A program made the translations under genes and the position numbers. A DNA stretch of 60,000 bases from Cristatella mucedo. Lineage: Eukaryota; Bryozoa; Phylactolaemata; Cristatellidae. Location of the stretch: assembly GCA_009760855.2 (NCBI GenBank), contig WPIO01000033.1, positions 1,714,501 to 1,774,500 on the forward strand, written 5' to 3'. The notes under the pieces were generated by a model. The model ran no database searches. It was not told where the DNA came from and was given only the letters and a program-made list of their open reading frames with translations. Shown here piece after piece: positions 53,541 to 60,000 of this stretch (position 1 is the stretch's first letter; every line of letters begins with the position of its first letter).

Positions 53541-54134
53541 AGCAACAGATGGTGGCGCACATTGTGGTCGCTTCGGTTTCCGAACTGCTGGTGGCGGAGA
53601 CGCGCGAGGAGCCAAAAGAAGACGTAGGCGAGACGCCCGTCGAGGAGGCGCAAGAGGTGTACGCCGAGAAACCGAAGGCAATGGCGCAGAAGTGGCCGAC
53701 GGGGCTGATAAAGGCAGTCGTACAGAAGTCGAGGCTCGAGGCATCTGCCTCATGGGCGCCGCGAGAGGCGACACCGGTTGCAGTCCAGAAGACAGCGGCC
53801 GGCGTTAGGGCGAATGCCCGGTACTCCCGTGCGGTGGCAAAGACTGGTCCCGCATTGGAGACAGGGGGCGTGGTGGAAAGATGTATGACTCGGCGATGCG
53901 GCAAAGCTCGTGCCATACATAGCCGGAAGTTAGCAAAGGCCGTGCTTTCACTTGCCTCCTCCGAGCGGCAGTTACCTAGCCTCGTGCTAGATGAGAAGCA
54001 ATTCAGAGCGACATGTGCTATTATTGCGCTGATGTGATGTCATGTTTTGCTGTTGCCCCATTTGATCTTAAATCAAGAGCGAATGTGGCTACTTCGAGAA
54101 TATGACACTGTTGGATTATGGGCTGTTGCGACCA

Positions 54135-55418
54135 TTTATCACGGAGTTCTGCTTGAACGATTGAGAACAACGATCGGTCTGGCAGACGAAGCACTGGTGT
54201 GGTTTAAATCACACTTGTCTGATCGTGTTCAATTCGAGTCGTGTGGGGGTCAGGTCTCAGACATGAAAAGGGTCACCTGTGGAGTCCCTCAAGGGTCCTC
54301 ACTCGGTCCCTTGTTGTTATCCATTTATACTCAACCTCCGGGGGAAATGATTAAGGCCTATGGAATATGATATCACTTTTATGCAGAGGCTACTCAGTTG
54401 TATTTGTCATTTAAACCGTCGGAATCTGCTGCAGCAACTGAGAAACTGAATGCTTGCCTTGCCGATATTCGATCCTGGATGTCGGAAAACTTCCTGAAAT
54501 TAAATGACGATAAAACCGAACTGCTGCTCATAGGACACCCTAAACGTGTGGCTGGATTAAAAGGCTTTGCTGTTCTAATAGGTGATGCTATTGTGCGACC
54601 TTCACCACGTGCTCGTAATCCAGGTGTCGTGTTCGACAGCTGCCTCAATTTCAAAAGCTTCATTCAGAAGACTGCCACTACAGCTAGCCATCACATCCGA
54701 TCCCTATCAAAGATTAGAAGCTTTCTCCCACAGTGGCTTGTAAAAAATTTAACTAGCTCTTTAGTTCTGTCTCGGCTTGATTATCGTAATTCCCTCTTGG
54801 CTGGGCTGCCAAAGAAAGCTATTATGCCACTACAGCGGACTTTGAATATGGCTGGTCTTCAAGTCCCAGCGGTTTGAGCACGTGTCACCTCTGCTGAAAG
54901 AGCTAGGATGGTTGCCGGTTGAGCAAAGGATACAGAGCAAAGTTCTTACGCTGACTCACAAGGCCCGCCACGGCTTGGCTCCCCCTTACCTAGCTGAACT
55001 GCTGCTTCAGTTTCAGCCTGTTCGCGCCCCTCAGGTCGTGTGTGGACAATAAATTAGCTGTCCCATTCCTCCGCTTAAAGACAGTTGGCGACAGAAGCTT
55101 TAGCTCTGCAGGTCTTGGACTGCGGAACTCGCTTCCACAATTCTTACGCAGCGACAACTACTCTCCAACTGCCGACTATGGCACATCTTTTTCAGCGGTC
55201 CTGAACTGCTACTTCTATGCTACTCACTACCTCAACTGCTCTCCTGACTCTGCTATGCTTCCCCCTTTCTCTTTGTTGCGTGAGACGAAGTCTGTTGGCT
55301 ATCGAATGCGTACCGAAAGCCGCTTAGGCTGTGAGTGCGCTATACAAAACTCTCCTGCGTAACACCCACATGGTCTTTATGACTTTGTGGAGTTACAGAC
55401 GGAGATACATTACATTAC
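54135..55418 (+). mobile_element. LINE-B 3' half, best-preserved copy
   Basis: Begins inside the reverse transcriptase (VLLERLRTTIGLADEALVWF), then GVPQGSSLGPLLLSIYT, a YADD-region remnant (CHFYAEATQLYLSFK), NFLKLNDDKTELLLIGHPKR, NPGVVFDSCLNFKSFIQKTA, SSLVLSRLDYRNSLLAGLPK, VPFLRLKTVGDRSFSSAGLG and ESRLGCECAIQNSPA before TAA. The 3' UTR ends GATACATTACATTACAT. The polymerase YADD is altered to YAEA. A few frame breaks are present (54370, 54877, 55040). Confidence 0.9.
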
Positions 55419-55424
55419 ATTTAT

Positions 55425-55565
55425 GGCAGCGGTATATAAGTAACGGGCGCCAAAGGCCTGGGGAGTTAGGTTGAGGAGGCCGGTGGGTAGTCAAGTACTG
55501 TGCCGCTGCGGGGTCCGTGTGAATAAACGTCGGTGAGCATGCTTCTGTGTTCTGTGTGGTATCGC
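55425..55565 (+). mobile_element. LTR-like fragment (TATA box and AATAAA)
   Basis: GGTATATAAGTAAC near 55430 and GTGAATAAACGTCGGTGAGC near 55520 lie about 90 bp apart, in the order of an LTR promoter and poly(A) signal. The AATAAACGTCGGTG phrase resembles AATAAACTGTCGGTG in the solo LTRs. The left end is missing (it abuts LINE-B) and the right end is not defined. Confidence 0.45.
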
Positions 55566-57964
55566 GTACCTGCAGAGTAGAGAATGTAAAACTACTAGAG
55601 TGAAGGTAAGATAAGAGCAATTACTATCCTGGATGTGATCTAAAGAGTCTTCGCCCGTAAGTAGGCCCGGGCTCACTAGCTAGGGTAGGCTTAATAATAG
55701 GTCAGCGGACACTGCTGCATTTTAATGCAACACTAAAATTTCTCGTGATTGTTTCTGGTTGTAAGCTAGATGTTTACAGTGTGGATTGTCTATAGTGTGG
55801 ATTTGAAACTGCAGCTGAGCGATGCTAATTTTGGAAATGGCGGACGGATTGTTGTAGATCACTGGATTGAAGTTATTTGCCGGACTCTCTACTTTTGGTG
55901 AGAATTCGGTTGCCAACAACCTTTACCTAAAGCAGCGAAGTTAGAGGTGATTCACTTTGGAAATTTGAGGTAGTAAGTTGGGAAAACGCAGGTAGCTGCT
56001 TAGCGACCTGGATTGAGACCACCGGAAAGATTCACTTTCGTCCGGTCAATTATCACGATACTGAACAGTATCTATCAAAATGCTTTGCTTAGATCTTACA
56101 GATGCATAACAATTAAGAACACGAGAGTTAGGTCAGTGTGATTCCAAGAGGTCAGCTAGATAGTCGAGAGTTATATGCTAGCTTATATGAAATGGAGCCA
56201 GCTCACGAAAACGCAGGCTTAGTGTTGAGTTATGGATAGTGTTGACTTCTGTTGAGCTCTACTGCCATCAGAGTACGTTCGTGCGTGCGCTGGGGCTGAT
56301 TTTGTAACTCTTTGGGGTTACTTTTAAGCCCCTAGTTCGATCCGTATTTCTTATGCGGTTGCAAGTACTAACTCTCTGACTACTTGCATCATGGGTGTGA
56401 ACGACATACCTGCGGTTCCGCTACTACACGCTTGGCTAACATTTGCAGGAATAGCCGCTGAAAATGAAATTCCAGATGCGGCAGCAGAAGAAGATATCAG
56501 CGCTGCATAAGACTAGTGGGGTGGGTTTCGAGTCATCTGCTAGTAGTCTTGAAGATCAGGTCAAATAGTGGATTGTAATGTATTGGTCCGATAGTGCCGT
56601 GCGGGAATTGATGCAATTGTAGCAGCTCAGCTAATTGCGATGGACCCAAGCCGCCGTGGCAATTGAGAGCTCTACGTGTAGCTTGCAAACGAATCTAAAC
56701 CAGGCGCCACTGCAGCTCATTTAGAAAAGGAATTGTGTAGCTTAATTGTTTCGTCCATTTGCAGGCTAGTCTAGCGGCCTCGTTTAGGACAGACTATAGA
56801 AGTTAGGCGACATTACTCCATAAAAGGGCTGATTAGCAAGGAGTGTGTGCACTCAACCTGGTAGCTGACCTTAATTGATTTATAAAGGTACGAGCTAGCG
56901 TTGCCCACCCTACTCGTAGTGGAAGCGTCGAGCGAAGCAATCAACCTTCTTTAACTATTCGTTCTTCCTGACCAGCAATGGAACTCGTGGGTTTTTCGTC
57001 AGTAGGTTTTGCATATCACATCTCAAGAGATGGAGCGACTCAGTCGTCGCCATATGAACTAATCCTTCGTCTTAGAACACCCAGAATCCTTTGTAATGCC
57101 TCTTTATGGATATGACAGCGCCAAAAAAGCTCCAATATTTCATTAGCCACAATGACTGAGCTCAGATCCAACTGGCGTACGATACAATTTTGTCGATATT
57201 GCTATAATAAGGTCGGGATAAAACTTTCAGTAAACAGTAATGGCCTCCATTGTCGCTTTAAAGAACTGCTACATCCTGTGCTACATACATGCTGAAGAAC
57301 AGCATTCACTTCTGCCTAATAGCGCCAATTCACATAAGCCTGCCTGGCAGCTCGGAGGCTCTAAGTGCGTTGACCAGCATTGCCTGCGAGCTACCCCAAT
57401 CTGCTCATCCAGACTGTTTAACTTTTACCGCGAGAAGACCGACCACTAGCTGCAGCCACTAGTCTGGATCGAAGGATCTGAGTCTTCCAGCCAATACTCC
57501 TCCTAAGACAACTACGAATACCAGCTAACATTCTATCGAACCTCTATTAGGGCTTCGCGACTATGTGGGTGACTAAATCCACGTGCTATCTTTAGTGAGA
57601 AACCGGAGAGGGGAGCAGTCGTGACATCGGTGCGCGAAAGAGGTCTCGCAAACTGGTGAGAGAAGGGCTTGTCATTACACCTCCACGTCTAGGAAAGTAC
57701 GAAGAAATGAAAAATGGAGTATTTTGCTTTGTGCGCTTGTGTCGTTGCCCCTATCTTCTCTTTCTTGCTATCTTTTTACTTTTTCCGAAAGTCCTTCACT
57801 GGAAAGAAATATTTACTCTCAGAACTGGCATGATTGGCGTCATTAACCAGCCGCTTGGATAGACACCTTAAGCCACCAAGCATCTCTCCAAACTTTCTTT
57901 CCGCCATCAGCCATAGTCCAACAGCTGTCCGTGCTTTTAGCCATCCTTGAACCGAACTACTACT
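55566..57964. other. Stretch of unknown origin, possibly LTR-element interior
   Basis: Follows the LTR-like fragment. An ATG at 56391 opens a 39-codon frame (MGVNDIPAVPLLHAWLTFAG, then Glu/Ala-rich) that could be a gag-like start, but stops follow and no protease, RT or integrase motif is seen. Nothing else recognised. Confidence 0.3.
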
Positions 57965-58655
57965 CTTAAACAAACCTCGAGCGTGCACCTGGACTAGGAA
58001 ACTTTGCTATTCTAATTGGTTGCACTCTGGTTTGACCTTCATCGTGTCCTCGGAATTTAGGCACCATCTTTGATAACACCTTTAAACTTAAAAGTTTCAT
58101 TAAGAAGACCGCTTCTACAGCCAGCCATCGCGTTCGAACCCAGTCTAAGATTAGGGACTGTCTTGCCACGGTGGCTTTCTTACAATCTTGCAAGCTCCCT
58201 GGTTCTGTCCCGGCTGGAAGATCGTAATTCCGTTTAAGCTAGGCTACCGATAAACTCCATCAAGCCTCTGCAGATGGTTACGAATTATGTGCAGTGCTAG
58301 TCAGAAAATTCTAGATGCTCAGCCACGGGTCTCTTTTATTGATGGAGCTACGATGGCTCACCGTCGATGGGTGCCGAGCAAAATTCTTATTCTGACTCAC
58401 AAACTCCCCTCTCACGTGGTTTGGCTCCTTCACACCTAGCTGAACTGTTACACCAGTTTCAACTTATTCGTACCCTGAGGTCCTCTAGAGACAAAAAGGT
58501 TCCATTCTTACGTCAAAAGTCCGTTGGTGGCAGAAGCTTTGCTCTGAAAGGCCTAGACTGTGGAACTGACTTGCACAATTCTTATGCACCGACATCTACT
58601 CTCTTGTTGCCAACTGCAGCACATCATCAAGTCCTTCTCGGGCGAGCGGCTCTCA
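57965..58655 (+). mobile_element. LINE-B copy, decayed
   Basis: Order of remnants: TFKLKSFIKKTASTASHRVR, a SLVLSRLEDRNS-like block, GLAPSHLAELLHQFQLIRTL, VPFLRQKSVGGRSFALKG and a LHNSYAPTSTLLLPT-like end. Multiple frame breaks. Confidence 0.75.
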
Positions 58656-58699
58656 TTTTACCTGGGCAGCACTGGCACTGCACTACACGGGTTTAAGTA

Positions 58700-59759
58700 G
58701 TATCTCGTTTAGAGACTCCAGAGTATTGATGTGAACGGAATAAGATCATCCGATGAACCGCTGAAGTACGGGGTACCTCAGGGCTCTGTTCTGGTGCACT
58801 TCTCTCCACAGTTAACACTCTCCCTCTCACCGATGCTATCGCCAATCACGATCCAGGCTTTCACTTCTATGTGGATGATACTCAGTTGTACCTTTACTTT
58901 GATCCCTCCCACCTCTTATGGATGATCAACTCACTCAACTACCTCGCTGCATGTACTGCAGACATCCGCACACGGATGGCAGCAAACTTTCTCATATTAA
59001 ATGACCATAAAACCAATTTACTAGTTGTGTGCAAACCAAGTGTGAGTCGAAAATTGGTACGCTTAGCATTCCAAATCGGCCGTACCACATATCTCCACTT
59101 GCATCTGCATGAAATCTAGGTGTGCAACGTCAAGGTGACCTTGCATTAGAGACCGCATTAGCTCCACAGTAAAGTCTGCCTACTTTCAACTTTATAGCAT
59201 TGCCAAAATTCGAGCTTGTTTATACAAGGATACTGCACAATTGGCCCATAATAATAGTAATACATTTGATAAAGCACCCTCAGCAGACTCAATCTCTTTC
59301 TAGGCGCTTTACAATTGCTGCAAAGAAAGCACGATCAAATGTTTAGTGGTAGCATACTCAATAAACAACAAGCATAACATGGTTAGGGGTGACATGCACA
59401 GGTTCAGCATGCAAACAACATTATTATTCTGCATGGATAAGTAAGGTCTATGAATTAGTAACATTCCGTCTCTACTTCTGCAACTCACTGCTTGCTAGTG
59501 TAATCACACACTACTGCTACCGGCTGCTACCGGCTAGTGTAATCAGGCGCTTTCAGTTAATGCAAAACTCTACAGCTTGGCTTGTCTATCGTGAGCGTCG
59601 TAGTTGCCACATCACACCATTTCTAGCCGACCTGCACTAGCTACCAGTCAAGCAGCATACCTACTTCAAGATTTTGTCATTTACTTAAGGTCGCTTCATT
59701 CTCTGGCTTCAGCCTACCAATCAGAACTACTCCCCTACCAGGTTAGTCATCGTGCCACC
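58700..59759 (+). mobile_element. LINE-A copy with nested LINE-A tail
   Basis: YGVPQGSVL (58765-58793), then FYVDDTQLYLYF near 58869 with the catalytic YxDD-type box, NFLILNDHKTNLLVV, YFQLYSIAKIRACLYKDT-like, RLYFCNSLL and QNSTAWLVYRERRSCHITPF. It is interrupted at about 59246-59435 and cut at 59760 by an LTR. Confidence 0.85.
59246..59420 (-). mobile_element. LINE-A 3' tail nested in LINE-A
   Basis: TAATAATAGTAATACATTTG edge, reversed stem-loop and 3' UTR to GGTTCAGCATGCAAAC. The host LINE-A sequence resumes after it. Confidence 0.85.
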
Positions 59760-60000
59760 TGTTGTGTGGCCTGCTGCTTCAGCTGTTGTAATTAGAGCAG
59801 CGCCCAATCATGCCTCACCTGCGGCCAAGATTTACGCCACTGACACAGCGCCTACTCCTCATTTGTGGCTAATAGTTAAGCCATTGACGCAGCGCCGCGT
59901 CAGGCCACTGGTGTGCGTTATATTTCCCTACGTAGCTGCTGTGATTCATCGAGCTCTCATACGTTCGCGTTGAGAGAAATAAATATAGAGACTCATTTAC
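59760..60000 (+). mobile_element. LTR, left end (runs off the window)
   Basis: A sharp break from LINE-A sequence after ATCGTGCCACC. The new sequence starts TGTTGTGTGG, is rich in GCAGCGCC-type repeats and has GAGAAATAAATATAGAG near 59973. The TG start and a late AATAAA fit an LTR; the right end and any interior lie beyond 60000. Confidence 0.45.

Larger units (their letters stand above)
52290..54040. other. GC-rich, repeat-built island, coding status unknown
   Basis: About 1.7 kb with far higher GC than its surroundings and long open frames on both strands. The longest is 364 codons on the minus strand, 53396-52302; on the plus strand it is 53549-54037. It contains two 21-bp arrays and a SINE. 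A plus-strand block at 53310-53400 (REAPTKEAGETPAEKAHEML) recurs beyond the SINE at 53605-53700 (REEPKEDVGETPVEEAQEVY). Because the arrays have a period divisible by three, they leave all frames open, so open frames here are weak evidence of a gene. A low-complexity acidic/Ala-rich protein or a non-coding minisatellite are both possible. I recognise no family. Confidence 0.5.

Overview
This is nuclear DNA from an animal. It has widely spaced exons with GT/AG introns, long runs of TA, TG and TAA, and a dense layer of non-LTR retrotransposons, tRNA-derived SINEs and solo LTRs. Protein-coding sequence is a small fraction of the window. There are no operons, ribosome binding sites or CRISPR arrays. 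The repeat-rich texture and the invertebrate-type element families suggest an invertebrate with a large genome, possibly a flatworm or another lophotrochozoan. The sequence alone does not settle the lineage.

Host genes. (1) Positions 1506-1681 (+) are the terminal coding exon of a type I regulatory subunit of cAMP-dependent protein kinase; the rest of that gene lies to the left of the window. (2) A complete organic anion transporter gene (OATP/SLCO family) runs on the + strand from 17580 to 48958. I assembled it by hand from nine exons: 17580-18249, 25873-25959, 36518-36850, 39901-40065, 42956-43133, 45832-45967, 48073-48227, 48485-48549 and 48705-48958. Every junction is GT/AG and every phase matches. 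The sum is 2043 nt, or 680 codons plus stop. The product has the OATP signature NWIGAWW and the Kazal-like cysteine loop. (3) A GC-rich island at 52290-54040 carries two unrelated 21-bp tandem arrays and a duplicated Glu/Ala-rich block. It is open on both strands and its status is unclear.

Mobile DNA. LINE-A is a CR1/Rex1-like element with an endonuclease, a reverse transcriptase and a 3' stem-loop followed by (ATT)n. It occurs in more than twenty pieces; the longest is 28965-31950 (-). LINE-B is a second family with a (TTACA)-like end; its main copies are 10600-12900 (-) and 54135-55418 (+). A tRNA-derived SINE (SINE-1) occurs eight times. A second SINE (SINE-2, 53397-53540) joins a tRNA-like head to a LINE-A-type tail. 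Two solo LTRs of one family (6956-7442 and 46401-46864) each keep a perfect 5-bp target duplication. A broken copy of an invertebrate transposon-derived protein family lies at 3838-5215 (-). A further LTR seems to begin at 59760 and runs off the window.

Layout. 1-5.3 kb: end of the kinase subunit gene, LINE pieces and the transposon-derived pseudogene. 5.3-17.4 kb: gene-free, with a solo LTR, LINE-B and SINEs. 17.4-49.2 kb: the transporter gene, whose six long introns hold most of the LINE-A copies; one LINE-A copy starts 35 bp past the exon 3 donor and stays in frame with the exon. 49.2-60 kb: microsatellites, the GC-rich island, LINE-B, an LTR-like fragment and nested LINE-A copies.
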